Positions 45,077-54,427 are shown, numbered from the stretch's first letter. The stretch: 64,000 nucleotides of DNA from Brevibacterium sp. HMSC07C04 (GCF_001815905.1 NZ_KV823261.1:62001-126000), one strand, 5' to 3'. Program-made: numbers and translations. Notes: generated by a model from the letters alone, not told the origin.

Positions 45077-46330
45077 TCACAGTTTGATGCCCAGAAGAGC
45101 ATCGACTGCAGCGACAACGGCTTGCGTGTTCTCATCAGCGACTGATCCGGTCTGTCGGGCTGCAGCCCAGTCGTCAATCACCGACAGGGCGTTCGGCGTG
45201 TCGAGATCGTCTGCAAGCTCACTGCGGATTTCGGCGACGACGTCTGCCGGATCGGAAGAGTTTGCACACTCGGCGGCTGCGCGCCATGTGCCGAGCCGGT
45301 TCTCTGCGGCAGACAGGACGCTGCCGCTGTACTCCCAGTCAGACCGGTAGTGGTTGCCGAGAATGGCCAGCCGGATGGCCATGGGGTCAGTTCCCGCTGC
45401 GGTGAGCTTCGACACGAGCACCAGGTTTCCCAGGGATTTGCTCATCTTTTCGCCCTCATAGGCGACCATGCCGGTGTGCATGTAGGCGTCGGCAAACGGC
45501 GTGCCGGTCAGTGCGATCGCATGAGCAGCACCCATTTCATGGTGCGGGAAGATCAGGTCCGATCCCCCGCCCTGCACGGTCAGCGGATAGCCCGCGTACT
45601 TCCCGGCGATGACGGCGCACTCAATGTGCCAGCCGGGACGTCCCGGCCCCAGTTTCCCGCCGGGCCACTGCGGTTCGCCTTCGCGGGCAGAACGCCACAG
45701 AAGAGCGTCGAGGGGATCTTCTTTGCCGGGCGTGTCGGGGTCTCCCCCGCGTTCGGGGAAGATCTCCAGCATCTGCTCGCGGCTGTAGTGAGATTCGGAG
45801 CCGAACGGCGGTTCGACCTGTGTGCCGATGCGGTAGTACACGTCGCCGTTGTCCAGCGTGTAGGCCGCTCCCTGATCAAGCAGGTCTTCCACTGCTGTCA
45901 CGACGTCTGGAATCGACTCTACCGCCCCTATGTAGTGCTTAGGCGGTATGACTCTGAGTGCTTCCATATCAGAGAAGAACAGCCGGATCTGACTGTCGGC
46001 GAGTTCGCGCCAGTCAACTCCCGTCGCATCGGCGCGCTCCAGAAGGGGATCGTCGATATCCGTGGTGTTCTGGACGTACACAACATCGGCCCCCGCATCA
46101 ATCCACGTGCGAAGGAGAACGTCGAATGCGACGTATGTGGATGCGTGTCCCAGGTGCGTTGCGTCGTAGGGCGTGATGCCGCACACGTAGAGCCGGGCCT
46201 GCCCGTCGTTGAGCAGACCGCTGACAGGTCCGCGGGCCGATGTGCTGTAGACGGTGCTGTCGGCTGGGGCGGGCGGGAGCACTGGGAAGTCGGACAGAGT
46301 CGGAACTTCGGGAGCTGACCAAGATTTCAC
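45077..46330 (-). CDS. mshC: L-cysteine:1D-myo-inosityl 2-amino-2-deoxy-alpha-D-glucopyranoside ligase MshC
   Basis: MshC uses ATP to join cysteine to GlcN-inositol in mycothiol synthesis. The 417-residue class I aminoacyl-tRNA-synthetase-like protein has [19 protein letters not shown] (zinc Cys and HIGH-like signature), FPHHEMG (zinc ligands) and EKMSKSLGN (KMSKS). It is closer to MshC than to CysS because it lacks the anticodon-binding tail. GTG at 46330 begins KSWSAPEVP, the family N-terminus, and lies after GGGTGG. An ATG at 46342 adds four residues. It is co-directional with the two upstream genes. Confidence 0.93.
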   Translation of the reverse strand: MKSWSAPEVPTLSDFPVLPPAPADSTVYSTSARGPVSGLLNDGQARLYVCGITPYDATHLGHASTYVAFDVLLRTWIDAGADVVYVQNTTDIDDPLLERADATGVDWRELADSQIRLFFSDMEALRVIPPKHYIGAVESIPDVVTAVEDLLDQGAAYTLDNGDVYYRIGTQVEPPFGSESHYSREQMLEIFPERGGDPDTPGKEDPLDALLWRSAREGEPQWPGGKLGPGRPGWHIECAVIAGKYAGYPLTVQGGGSDLIFPHHEMGAAHAIALTGTPFADAYMHTGMVAYEGEKMSKSLGNLVLVSKLTAAGTDPMAIRLAILGNHYRSDWEYSGSVLSAAENRLGTWRAAAECANSSDPADVVAEIRSELADDLDTPNALSVIDDWAAARQTGSVADENTQAVVAAVDALLGIKL

Positions 46331-46355
46331 GCCACCCAGCATAGCCGCCTGTCGT

Positions 46356-47153
46356 CTATATCGGGGGCCAGGGAATCGCAATCTGGTCCTGGGGCATAAA
46401 CGGCACAGTTCCATGTTGAGCGAGCATTCCCGCCCGCAGCGCCAGTGCCCCGCGCTCATCCGGGGTCAGGTATTCGGCGAGGACATCTGGGACCGAACCG
46501 GCAATAGAGTCCAGGGCTGAGCGCATCGAATCCGGCACTGTCACCCCCGAAAAGCCCCACAGGACTGTACGCAGCTTTGGCTGCGTGTGGAATGACAGCC
46601 CATTGTCAATTCCGCAGAATCGAGAGGCCGCGTGCGGATCCCACGTGCCGGGCAGAATGTGGCTGCCTTTGCGGTCAGCATTATTGGCCACGGCGTCGAA
46701 CACGGCCAAGCGCAGCAGCCCATCATCCGGGCTGTGCGCAATGACCACCTGTTCGCCCGTCTCGGTTTCACCGGCTGCAGCGACCAGCCAGCCGTCAGGG
46801 ACCTCAGAGGGCGGGCAAACAGTCACGGGGAGCTCGTAGTCACTGTCGGAAAGCACATATGCCTGCAGCGACCCCGGGCCCAGCGGGCCGTCATCAAGGA
46901 AGACAGTCGGCGGCACCTCGTCAATGCCCAGCAGACGCGCCAAGCGGAAGGCCGCGACTTCTCGTCGCGCCAGCGAACCGGCCGGAAAATCTCGCAGGGG
47001 CCGTTCACCCCGAACCGGCTTGTAGATGCCCCGCCGCATAGTCGGCCCGGAGCCAAAATCCCCTTCCAGCAGGCACAGAAAAACTTCGTTCGAGGCGCCG
47101 GGCACCTGACCGAGCACCGTCACCTGGGCTTGCGCCAGAGCGGATTCGATCAT
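46356..47153 (-). CDS. SCO1664-family protein, kinase-like (PI3/4-kinase fold)
   Basis: The 265-residue protein belongs to the SCO1664 family, which carries a divergent phosphatidylinositol 3/4-kinase-like catalytic domain. [16 protein letters not shown] resembles the catalytic loop and [10 protein letters not shown] the metal-binding DNG motif. The substrate is unknown. The ATG at 47153 overlaps the DUF3090 stop by 4 nt (ATGA), and a longer frame from 47180 lies inside that gene. The trio DUF3090-SCO1664-mshC is conserved in actinobacteria, so a link with mycothiol or inositol metabolism is plausible but untested. Confidence 0.8.
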   Translation of the reverse strand: MIESALAQAQVTVLGQVPGASNEVFLCLLEGDFGSGPTMRRGIYKPVRGERPLRDFPAGSLARREVAAFRLARLLGIDEVPPTVFLDDGPLGPGSLQAYVLSDSDYELPVTVCPPSEVPDGWLVAAAGETETGEQVVIAHSPDDGLLRLAVFDAVANNADRKGSHILPGTWDPHAASRFCGIDNGLSFHTQPKLRTVLWGFSGVTVPDSMRSALDSIAGSVPDVLAEYLTPDERGALALRAGMLAQHGTVPFMPQDQIAIPWPPI

Positions 47154-47689
47154 CGGGGAACCCCGTTGGCACGCGGGCACAGATGACCGCCCGGATCCAG
47201 GGGCAGGGAGCAGAACGGGCAGTCGGCGCGACCAGCGTTGACAACCTGGTCGGCGCGACGGGCGAACTCACGGGCAGATTCCGCGGACAGAACAACGCGC
47301 AGGACCGGCGCTTCAGCATCATCGTCGTCTGGTCCAAGGTTCATCGCGGAACATTCGATTTCCAGGTGACGGCGGCGGGTGTCCCACCCCAAACTCATTG
47401 TGCCCACGCGGAACTCCGGGTCGACCGGCATTTCGAGGTTGGCGTTGTCAGCATCGCCCGGGTCCGGTCCGGCAGGGATCATGTAGCCGTCAGCCGAACG
47501 AGACCTGACCATGTCCAGCAGTTCGTTGATTCGCTCGCCGAGAAGCTCGACCTGTTCCTTTTCGAGCGCAACGGTGACAACCCGATCGGCCTCCTTTGCC
47601 TGCAGATAGAAAGTGCGGTCCCCCGGCAGGCCGACGGTGCCCACGATGAACCGGTCGGGAGCGGGGAAGAAGTATTCGCTGGGAGCCAT
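47150..47689 (-). CDS. DUF3090 family protein with C-terminal zinc-ribbon-like motif
   Basis: The 179-residue protein matches DUF3090: APDRFIVGTVGLPGDRTFYLQA at the N-terminus and a C-terminal CPFCSLPLDPGGHLCPRANG, where three Cys and one His could bind zinc. Function unknown. It is translationally coupled to the SCO1664-family gene and stands first in the operon leading to mshC. The ATG at 47689 lies 7 nt after a TACCCT hexamer on the minus strand, so the transcript is likely leaderless. Confidence 0.85.
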   Translation of the reverse strand: MAPSEYFFPAPDRFIVGTVGLPGDRTFYLQAKEADRVVTVALEKEQVELLGERINELLDMVRSRSADGYMIPAGPDPGDADNANLEMPVDPEFRVGTMSLGWDTRRRHLEIECSAMNLGPDDDDAEAPVLRVVLSAESAREFARRADQVVNAGRADCPFCSLPLDPGGHLCPRANGVPR

Positions 47690-47696
47690 AGTCAAC

Positions 47697-47702
47697 AGGG
47701 TA
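47697..47702 (-). promoter_or_regulatory. -10 element (TACCCT) for the DUF3090-SCO1664-mshC operon
   Basis: On the minus strand TACCCT ends 7 nt before the ATG at 47689. It lies in a 46-nt divergent gap shared with the acidic-protein gene. Confidence 0.5.
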
Positions 47703-47723
47703 GTCGCTCAGCTCACACACGGT

Positions 47724-47729
47724 TACGAT
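47724..47729 (+). promoter_or_regulatory. -10 element (TACGAT) for the acidic-protein gene
   Basis: TACGAT ends 6 nt before ATG 47736, predicting a leaderless mRNA. Confidence 0.5.
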
Positions 47730-47735
47730 GGAACT

Positions 47736-48050
47736 ATGAGCTCAGAACCGGAAGTCGCCCTCGAAGCCTTCATCGCAGCCATCCGCGAACACTACGCGGC
47801 CGCAGTCAAACGGACCTCCGACACCGACGAACGCGTCGAAGCCGCCTACATGGCACTTGCTGACGCGTATGAAGTCTACGAAGACGCACTGTACGTCGCC
47901 TATGACGAAGTAACCCCGTTCGAGCTTTTCGACGACATAGAAGATGCCCGCGAAGACGGCACTTTCGACGACGACTTCGACGATTTTGATGACGACGATG
48001 ACTTCGACGACCCCGACTCTGACGATGAGGATGACGAAGACGACGACTGA
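47736..48050 (+). CDS. small acidic-tailed protein, conserved in actinobacteria
   Basis: The 104-residue protein has a helical N-terminal 70 residues (VALEAFIAAIREHYAAA, YMALADAYEVYEDALY) and a C-terminal tail of about 27 residues made almost entirely of Asp and Glu. Similar small proteins, sometimes labelled primosomal protein without experimental support, are found in other actinobacteria. The acidic tail could mimic nucleic acid or bind a basic partner; this is inference. The gene diverges from the DUF3090 operon. Confidence 0.65.
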   Translation: MSSEPEVALEAFIAAIREHYAAAVKRTSDTDERVEAAYMALADAYEVYEDALYVAYDEVTPFELFDDIEDAREDGTFDDDFDDFDDDDDFDDPDSDDEDDEDDD

Positions 48051-48184
48051 GACTCGGGCGTCGACTGTGGGCAAGCTCTAAGCGATTTGCGGGCGAGTTT
48101 CCGCACACTGGTCAGCCTTGTCCGTTAGAGTCCCGTAGGGCCTGCTGAGACCGGCAGGACCGGAAGTCGTTTCGAAGGGATCGC

Positions 48185-49030
48185 ATGGACTGGCTAGTGG
48201 CGACCATTTTGGGAATTGTGCAGGGACTCACTGAATTCCTGCCCGTGTCTTCGTCTGCGCATTTGCGGATCGTAGGTGAGCTGCTCATGCCGGGCCGTGA
48301 GCCGGGAGCGTTCTTCACCGCCATCATTCAGGTCGGCACAGAACTTGCCGTGCTCGTCTACTTCTGGAATGACATCGTCACGATCATCACCAAGTGGTGC
48401 AAAGCGCTTGTCGGCAAACACGATCGGCGCGATCCCGAAGTCCGCCTGGGCTGGCTGATCATCATCGGCTCTATTCCGATCGGAGTTTTGGGACTTCTGT
48501 TCGAAGAACAGATCACCTCGACATTCCGGTCGCTGTGGATCGTTGCGACGATGCTCATTGTGTTTGCGATTCTCATCGGCGTGGCTGACGCGGTCGGCAA
48601 GCGGGTGAACACTCTGGAAACCATGCACTGGGGCCAGGGACTCGCATTCGGATTTGCGCAGGCGCTGGCCCTTGTGCCCGGTGTTTCACGTTCGGGCGGA
48701 ACGATCATGGCCGGTCGTTTTATGGGCTTCACCCGGCCCGCCGCGGCACGCTACTCATTCCTGCTGGCTATCCCCGCTGTTATGGCCTCGGGCGCCTACA
48801 GCCTGTTCAAGGCGGCAAAGGATCAGATTGAAGGAACGGCGTCCATGACGATCGGCTGGGGGCCGACTCTTCTGGCCACCTTCGTGTCGTTCGTAGTGGG
48901 CTATGTCGTTATCGTCGGCTTTCTGAAGTTCGTGCAGACGAAGTCGTTCGCTGTTTTCGTGTGGTACCGGATTGCCCTGGGCCTGCTTCTGTACGTGCTG
49001 CTGGGCACGGGAGTCCTCACCGCCGCCTGA
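48185..49030 (+). CDS. uppP: undecaprenyl-diphosphate phosphatase UppP (BacA)
   Basis: UppP removes a phosphate from undecaprenyl diphosphate to recycle the cell-wall lipid carrier and gives bacitracin resistance. The 281-residue protein has about eight membrane segments and both family motifs: GLTEFLPVSSSAHL with the catalytic Glu near residue 17, and PGVSRSGGTI near residue 160. The ATG at 48185 is preceded by GAAGGGA. The 134-nt gap upstream carries a TTAGAGT that may be part of its promoter. Confidence 0.95.
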   Translation: MDWLVATILGIVQGLTEFLPVSSSAHLRIVGELLMPGREPGAFFTAIIQVGTELAVLVYFWNDIVTIITKWCKALVGKHDRRDPEVRLGWLIIIGSIPIGVLGLLFEEQITSTFRSLWIVATMLIVFAILIGVADAVGKRVNTLETMHWGQGLAFGFAQALALVPGVSRSGGTIMAGRFMGFTRPAAARYSFLLAIPAVMASGAYSLFKAAKDQIEGTASMTIGWGPTLLATFVSFVVGYVVIVGFLKFVQTKSFAVFVWYRIALGLLLYVLLGTGVLTAA

Positions 49031-49053
49031 TTACCAGGCGCCGCCGGGCTTGT

Positions 49054-49719
49054 TCAGGCCCCTCCCCCAAGTGTTCGCGCCTGTCCTGTCTGCCCCTCGG
49101 ACGACACGGACATGGCGGTAAGCACGGGAACTGGACCCGAGTAGTCGACTGTGGTCAGGGATCCGGGGGCTGCGGCGGTTCGCTGAAAGTGCTGCAGCGG
49201 CATGCCCAGGGCATCGGCGACAGCCATTTTGATGATGTCACCGTGGGTTACTACAACTGCCGTGGCGCCGCTTTCGAGAACGCTGAGCTCACTGAGGACA
49301 AGCCTGACTCCGCGGCGTGTTCGAAGCCAGGCGTCGTGCTGTGCTTCACCGCCTGGGAAAACCATGTCCTGCGGATTGTTCTGCACGCGGTCCCACGCGG
49401 GCAGAGTGCGCAGCTCTTCAAGTCGACGGCCAGACCAGTCGCCGTAGTCGACTTCAGAGAACTCTTCCATCACGGCGGCAGTCGGAGCAGCCGAGCCGTG
49501 TTTTTCGGCGTAGGCGGACATCAGAAGATCAGCCGTTTCGGCGCATCGTGCTATGTCAGAGACACGCCACAGAGCGACGCCGGAAGGCAGCAGACCAGCC
49601 GCGTCGCGCGCCTGCTGGCGGCCTGTCGCCGTCAGCGGATTGGCACCTCGGCGACCGGCGAGGATGCCTGCTAGGTTCGCCTCCGATTGTCCGTGGCGCG
49701 CGAAGATGATCTTCACCAT
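49054..49719 (-). CDS. histidine phosphatase superfamily protein (Rv2135c-like)
   Basis: The 221-residue protein has the RHG motif with catalytic His near the N-terminus (FARHGQSEAN), the SDIARCAETA region, the acidic EVDYGDWSG segment and VTHGDIIK with the second His. It fits the MSMEG/Rv2135c group of actinobacterial broad-acid phosphatases rather than glycolytic phosphoglycerate mutase, because it lies by uppP as in mycobacteria. The substrate is unknown. A leaderless start at 49719 is supported by an upstream -10 hexamer. Confidence 0.87.
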   Translation of the reverse strand: MVKIIFARHGQSEANLAGILAGRRGANPLTATGRQQARDAAGLLPSGVALWRVSDIARCAETADLLMSAYAEKHGSAAPTAAVMEEFSEVDYGDWSGRRLEELRTLPAWDRVQNNPQDMVFPGGEAQHDAWLRTRRGVRLVLSELSVLESGATAVVVTHGDIIKMAVADALGMPLQHFQRTAAAPGSLTTVDYSGPVPVLTAMSVSSEGQTGQARTLGGGA

Positions 49720-49725
49720 AGAATC

Positions 49726-49731
49726 AGGCTA
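49726..49731 (-). promoter_or_regulatory. -10 element (TAGCCT) for the histidine phosphatase gene
   Basis: On the minus strand TAGCCT ends 6 nt before the ATG at 49719, predicting a leaderless mRNA. Confidence 0.5.
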
Positions 49732-49778
49732 ACGCGATGATACAGTGACGGCCACCCCAGGGAAGGAGCGAAGCCCAG

Positions 49779-49973
49779 GTGAAGCGAGAAATCGAATACG
49801 AAGTGCGCCAGGTGACTTTCCACCCGAAGATTTCGCGCAGCGAATCGCTGCGGGCACTGACCGAAGCGGCTGATACGGGCCGCTGGGAGCTGGCCCGGAC
49901 AGTAGTCGGAATGGGCGGCCAGAAGACCGTCTGGCTGCGTCGCCGCGTTATGACGGTCGTGCGCACCGCATGA
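49779..49973 (+). CDS. DUF5703 family small protein
   Basis: The 64-residue protein starts YEVRQVTFHPKISRSESLRALTEAA and ends in WLRRRVMTVVRT, the pattern of the short DUF5703 family of actinobacteria. It is basic and has no membrane segment. The start is GTG at 49779 with GGAAGGAG upstream and a TACAGT hexamer at 49741-49746 as a possible -10. Its stop overlaps the transporter start by 4 nt. Function unknown. Confidence 0.8.
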   Translation: MKREIEYEVRQVTFHPKISRSESLRALTEAADTGRWELARTVVGMGGQKTVWLRRRVMTVVRTA

Positions 49974-50944
49974 GGTCAGGCCCCAATCTCCTCTACATTT
50001 TTCCGGCCATTGCGACCGGACTCGCGGTTTCCCTGCAGGGGAAGTACAACGGTGAACTGACCGTCGAAATCGGCCACTGGATCTACAGTGCGGCCGTGTC
50101 TTTCGGCGGCGGGCTCGTCCTCATCTCCATTGTCACTGCGATACTCCCCGCCGGGCGGCGAGCCATTGCAACCACTGTCGGGCTTCTGCGCTCAAAGGCC
50201 CTTCCCTGGTGGATGTGTCTGGGCGGGCTCGGCGGCACCACGATCGTCATAGCCCAAGGCATCACGGTTCCGGCTTTCGGCGTAGCCGTTTTCACTATGA
50301 GCTTCACATCTGGCCAGCTGCTCGGTGCGCTGATCGTAGACAGCACACGGCTGCCCGCCGGCGGGCCGAAGCCGATTACCCTCGGCCGGCTCGTCGGTGT
50401 TGCCGTCGTTCTGGTGGGTGTGGCGATTGTGAGCGCCGGAGCATTCACGTCCGGCCTGCAGTGGTGGATTCCTCTGATTCCCTTTGCGTCCGGTGCGCTC
50501 ACAGGGCTGCAGCACGCTTTCAACGGGAGGCTGTCAGCCGCCTCTGGTTCTGCGCTTGCCGCGACGACGATGAACTTCGTGGTCGGCCTTGCTGCCTTGG
50601 CTGTTGCCTGCGCCGTTGTGTTTGCCGCAGGCACTCCCCCGCTGAGGTTTCCGTCTGAACCGCTGCTGTATTCCGGCGGTCTGTTCGGCGTTGCCTTCAT
50701 CTTGGTGTCCGCGCTCATTGTTCCTCGGCTGGGCGTGCTCATTCTGAGCCTGTCAACGCTGGTGGGCAATATGGGCGGTTCGCTCATCATTGACGCGGTG
50801 GCGGGAAGCGAACAGGCATTCACTCCTGCTTCGCTGGTGTCAATTGGGCTGGTGGTGCTCGGGGTTGTGATTGCCACTCTGCCCGGGAAACCCGTTATTG
50901 GGGGCCGCCGGGCAGTGCGGTCACACATCGACGTCGGCAGCTGA
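49970..50944 (+). CDS. DMT-family transporter of the YdcZ type (two repeats)
   Basis: The 324-residue protein has about ten hydrophobic helices in two halves, each resembling the DMT_YdcZ (formerly DUF606) domain. GLAVSLQGKYNGEL at the start of the first half is repeated as GALTGLQHAFNGRL at the start of the second, showing an internal duplication. Substrate unknown. Translation is coupled to DUF5703 by a 4-nt overlap (ATGA). Confidence 0.85.
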   Translation: MRSGPNLLYIFPAIATGLAVSLQGKYNGELTVEIGHWIYSAAVSFGGGLVLISIVTAILPAGRRAIATTVGLLRSKALPWWMCLGGLGGTTIVIAQGITVPAFGVAVFTMSFTSGQLLGALIVDSTRLPAGGPKPITLGRLVGVAVVLVGVAIVSAGAFTSGLQWWIPLIPFASGALTGLQHAFNGRLSAASGSALAATTMNFVVGLAALAVACAVVFAAGTPPLRFPSEPLLYSGGLFGVAFILVSALIVPRLGVLILSLSTLVGNMGGSLIIDAVAGSEQAFTPASLVSIGLVVLGVVIATLPGKPVIGGRRAVRSHIDVGS

Positions 50945-50971
50945 TTGTGCAGCGGATGCCAGTCGCGCCGG

Positions 50972-52282
50972 TTAGGCGTTGATGAGGAAATCTCCCAGGA
51001 TCTGCGTGCCGAATTCCAGGGTGTCGGTCGGGACGCGTTCGTCGACGCCGTGGAACATTGCGGGAAAGTCGAGATCCTTCGGCAGGCGAAGCGGGATGAA
51101 CCCGTAGCCGGTGATCCCCAAGAAGCTCAGAGCTTTGTTGTCGGTGCCTGCTGACAGCGCGTAGGGCAGGACGTGGGCGTCCGGGTCGTAGGCGTGGACG
51201 CTGTTCTTCATCTGCTCGACGAGGTCGCCTTCGAAAGGCGTTTCGAGTGAAACGTGCTGAACCACCGGGACGATGTCGACGTCTGGACCAGCGAGTTCTT
51301 TCAGCTTCAGCAGAGCGTCTTCTGTGCGTCCGGGAATCGGTCGGCAGTCGACGAGGGCTTCTGCTGAACCGGGAATGACATTGTGCTTGTAGCCCCCGGC
51401 AAGTGCAGTCGGGTTTGCGCTTGTGGCAAATGTCGGTCCGACGAACTTCTCCACTGAGCCGAGTTCGGCGAGCAGAGCTGGGAAGTTCTCCTCCGTGTAT
51501 TCGATTCCGGTGAGTTCCGCCACACCCTTGAGCAGTTCACGGGTTGCCTGAGGAATCTCTACGGGCCATTCGTACCTGCCTATGCGAGAGACAGCTTCGG
51601 CCAGCTTCACGATGGGGTTGTCGTCATTGCGCTGCGAGCCGTGGCCTGCGGTTCCCTTGGCTACCAGCTTGAGCCACTGCAGGCCCTTTTCCGCTGTCTG
51701 GACCAAGTAGACCCGCTCACCGCGCACATCGACGGAGTAGCCGCCGACTTCCGACACAGCTTCGCTCGCCCCGGCGAACACGTCGGGGTGATTGTCGACC
51801 ATCCAGCCGGAGCCGAACTTTCCGCCTGCTTCCTCATCGGCAAAGAACACCACGAGGATGTCGCGGTCAGGAACAATGTTCTCGCGCATCATCTGGCGCA
51901 CGACGGCAACGATCATGGCGCAGCCGTTCTTCATGTCCACAGCACCGCGGCCCCACAGCAGTCCGTCTTTGACCTCGCCGCCGAAAGGATCGACGCTCCA
52001 TTCGGATGCATCTGCTGGAACGACGTCGGTGTGGCCGTGCATGACAAGTGCAGGCCTGTCCGGGTTCTTGCCCTTGATGCGGGCAACCAGGTTGGCTCGC
52101 CCGGGTGCCGATTCGTAGATCTCAGAGTCAAGCCCGACTTCTCTGAACTTCTGGGCGATGTAGTCAGCGGCAGGCCTTTCGGGGTTGGCCTTGCCTTCAC
52201 CCCAGTTCTGAGTGTCAATCCGGATAAGCTCTGAGCAGATCTGAACAACTTCGGACTGAGCGGCAGAGAAGTCGATGTTCAA
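50972..52282 (-). CDS. M20-family metallopeptidase (DapE/ArgE/CPG2-like)
   Basis: The 436-residue zinc peptidase resembles mycobacterial Rv2141c. Visible ligand regions are MHGHTDVVPAD (His and Asp), GRGAVDMKNG (bridging Asp), DEEAGG (catalytic Glu, ligand Glu) and the C-terminal FHGVDERV. The central dimerisation domain is at about 190-300. The start is a TTG at 52282; AGGAG at a 6-nt spacing makes it credible. It follows the HNH-repeat protein by 3 nt, so the two are co-transcribed. A dipeptidase or N-acyl-amino-acid deacylase role is likely; the substrate is not set. Confidence 0.88.
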   Translation of the reverse strand: MNIDFSAAQSEVVQICSELIRIDTQNWGEGKANPERPAADYIAQKFREVGLDSEIYESAPGRANLVARIKGKNPDRPALVMHGHTDVVPADASEWSVDPFGGEVKDGLLWGRGAVDMKNGCAMIVAVVRQMMRENIVPDRDILVVFFADEEAGGKFGSGWMVDNHPDVFAGASEAVSEVGGYSVDVRGERVYLVQTAEKGLQWLKLVAKGTAGHGSQRNDDNPIVKLAEAVSRIGRYEWPVEIPQATRELLKGVAELTGIEYTEENFPALLAELGSVEKFVGPTFATSANPTALAGGYKHNVIPGSAEALVDCRPIPGRTEDALLKLKELAGPDVDIVPVVQHVSLETPFEGDLVEQMKNSVHAYDPDAHVLPYALSAGTDNKALSFLGITGYGFIPLRLPKDLDFPAMFHGVDERVPTDTLEFGTQILGDFLINA

Positions 52283-52285
52283 GGG

Positions 52286-52915
52286 TCACTCCTGTCTTTC
52301 AGTAGCCTGTGCTTCTTTCGCGGCGGACCAGCTGCCGAAGAACTTGCGCAGCGCCGGTCCAGAAGGCCGGTGTGCTCCCAGGGCGTTCTGGTGAGCCACC
52401 CACTCACCGTACGCGCGGAAGGACTGGTCGGACTGAGAATCTGCAATAAAGTCCGTCACAGACTGCACGTACTCTTCTCGGCTGAACCGGGTGGGCCCAG
52501 GAGCTTTGCCCCGGGTGGAAATGGGAATGCCGAGGCTGCGCATGGCAGTGTTCCACTGTTGGCCGCCGAGCTGAGCGCGCACGGTTTGGCTGGTGGGCGG
52601 CCACAGACGAACGCCTGCACTGCCGGCGCGGACAAGACGCGAAACAAACTGGCGACGCGATTTGTCGTAGGCAACAGCACTGAGCGGTTTGGCCGCATCA
52701 GAGCCTATGTGCTGTTGGGCTGCGGCGATGAGCCCTTCAATCTCGCTGATCTTCTCTGAGGGTGTGCCCTGCTGGGCGAAGCGCTCGAGGAGCACACGGC
52801 GGATCTCTGGGCTGAGAATACGGGCGCCGTGGTCGACAGGCAGTTTGTGGATGCGGCCGTATGTCGCCAATACCGCTGCCGTTGTCAGCTCTGATTCGAG
52901 ATGCGCTTCTGCCAT
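52286..52915 (-). CDS. unknown protein with homing-endonuclease-associated repeat units
   Basis: This 209-residue protein has no catalytic motif that I recognise. The C-terminal half contains two units resembling the homing-endonuclease-associated repeat (HNH_repeat), first PPTSQTVRAQLGGQQWNTAM (about 107-126) and second RPSGPALRKFFGSWSAAKEA (about 184-203), each of the type Pro-Ser..fGsW..Al. Such repeats bind DNA in homing and HNH nucleases, but no HNH core is visible. Start at 52915 is favoured by GGAGAA, five codons after an alternative ATG. It precedes the M20 peptidase gene. Confidence 0.6.
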   Translation of the reverse strand: MAEAHLESELTTAAVLATYGRIHKLPVDHGARILSPEIRRVLLERFAQQGTPSEKISEIEGLIAAAQQHIGSDAAKPLSAVAYDKSRRQFVSRLVRAGSAGVRLWPPTSQTVRAQLGGQQWNTAMRSLGIPISTRGKAPGPTRFSREEYVQSVTDFIADSQSDQSFRAYGEWVAHQNALGAHRPSGPALRKFFGSWSAAKEAQATERQE

Positions 52916-53334
52916 GCGTTCTCCGTTCATCCCAGCGCTCTTTCAGCTGATATAAGGCCAAGCGTACCGCGAGGAGCAAGAGCAGCGCGCGTTCTTCCTA
53001 CAGGGTTTGGTACGCGGTGTCAGCAGCGTGGCGCGTTGGAAGGAAGTGCTGAAGCTGTCTGGTCCAACCCACTTATGTGGCTGGTATGAATCCACCGGCT
53101 ATTGACAGGTATCGCTGTATTGGGCGTTTCTGTGCTGAGGTTTCACAAACACCGATATTGGTTGCAAATCACGGGCAAATTTGCGGGCCTTTGAATCTGT
53201 ACTGAGCATAACAATCTGTGATCATCACCGAACTGTCTCACCTACCGTAATCTCATCTGAAGAAAACTGTTTCTGTTGCCCCTTGCTATATTCTGGACGC
53301 ATAAGCGAACAGCGCCGCAAGATAAGGATGAAAT
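52916..53334. other. gene-free intergenic region upstream of the lipoprotein
   Basis: About 420 nt without a convincing gene. It is more AT-rich than the flanks. It holds a possible promoter for the repeat protein (TATATC on the minus strand near 52950) and a TATATT -10 candidate at 53287-53292 for the lipoprotein. No RNA gene was recognised. Confidence 0.5.
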
Positions 53335-53874
53335 ATGCGACGTACATTCATGCTGGCAGCCGTTGCTGCTTTTCTACTGGTTTCCGGTTGCGGATCCGGA
53401 CCAGATGGCCAAGCAGGAACTGTGACTGAAACGGAGGCCGCGAAAGCTCCCAAAGGACCGATCAAGGTTTCTATTGGCGACACTGTGGACGATGAGGAGG
53501 GTGGTTCGATCACCGCGCACGGGTACCGCGTGACGACCGACACTTTGGGCAAGAAAGTCGGCGCTGTTGACATTGAAGTCTGCCTTGGGCCGGACGTGCC
53601 CGCTGGGGTTGAAGACGCGGAAGGGCATGTCACGACTGATTATTGGTCTGCGGTCGACAAGGAGAATCGTCGTTACCAGCACCCGGGTGAATGGTCGGAG
53701 AACAAGGACGTATCACCCGTGCTCGATCCGGAGACTCCGGCTAGTTGGGGTGACTGTGTCCGAGGTTGGGCGCTCCTGGAAACGAACGACAAGACTGACG
53801 TCACAGAAATTCGCTACTACCGCCCCAAGGACGAGAACAGAAATGCCACCGATATCCGGTGGGCTGTGAAGTAG
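53335..53874 (+). CDS. predicted secreted lipoprotein, unknown function
   Basis: The 179-residue protein has a lipoprotein signal peptide (MRRTFMLAAVAAFLLVSGC, Cys19 lipidated). The mature part begins with a short low-complexity linker (GSGPDGQAGTV) and then KVSIGDTVDDEEGGSITAHG, resembling the Ig-like (DUF4352/telokin-like) domain start of other small surface lipoproteins. Two Cys later (CLGPDVP, WGDCVRGW) could form a disulfide. The ribosome binding site is AAGGATG. Base composition is more AT-rich than its neighbours, and it sits in the accessory gap before tRNA-Leu. Confidence 0.75.
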   Translation: MRRTFMLAAVAAFLLVSGCGSGPDGQAGTVTETEAAKAPKGPIKVSIGDTVDDEEGGSITAHGYRVTTDTLGKKVGAVDIEVCLGPDVPAGVEDAEGHVTTDYWSAVDKENRRYQHPGEWSENKDVSPVLDPETPASWGDCVRGWALLETNDKTDVTEIRYYRPKDENRNATDIRWAVK

Positions 53875-54156
53875 GATGAACTGCCAAACAACGCAAATGC
53901 GCCGGCATGTTGACCTATAGCCCTGTCTGCGGTGCGTTTGATCCCAGATAGAGCGCAAGGCCCGGAACTTCGGTTCCGGGCCACGTTTGTCTTTGTGCGC
54001 TGTGAGCTGTTTCGTTATGGCATCGTTCACTCCTATCTGGCGTCTGTGCACAGATGTGCCAGATGGTTGGTGGCCCCGGCGAACCGCGTGGTTTCAGGAC
54101 ATCGTTCCCCCCGCCGCTGGGAATCGGGCTGCGGATGTCTCATGACATCGTTCCAG

Positions 54157-54177
54157 TGATGTGTCGTGTCATCGTTC
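54157..54177 (+). repeat. left arm of a 21-nt inverted repeat
   Basis: The arm reads TGATGTGTCG TGTCATCGTTC; its inverted partner lies at 54428-54448 and matches 20 of 21 positions. The 250 nt between the arms hold no gene. The layout is that of insertion-sequence ends without the internal transposase. Confidence 0.7.
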
Positions 54178-54427
54178 ACGTCTACATTCAGACTGCCGAC
54201 ACCCTTTAGCCGGGTTCGGCGCCTTAGCAACAGCTTCTAACGGGAGTTTCTGCTGCTCAAGGGAAGCTCCGTGCGGCTCAAGCGTGGATGTGGTGTTAAC
54301 GGGTGTGGGGACGCGGAATAGTCAGCCATCCAGCAGCCACGCTGGCAAGAGACAGCCCGCAGGCTTCAGTGGGTTCTGCAGATAAGGGCACATGCTCCAA
54401 CTTGGGGTGTGCAGGACCTACAGCGGG

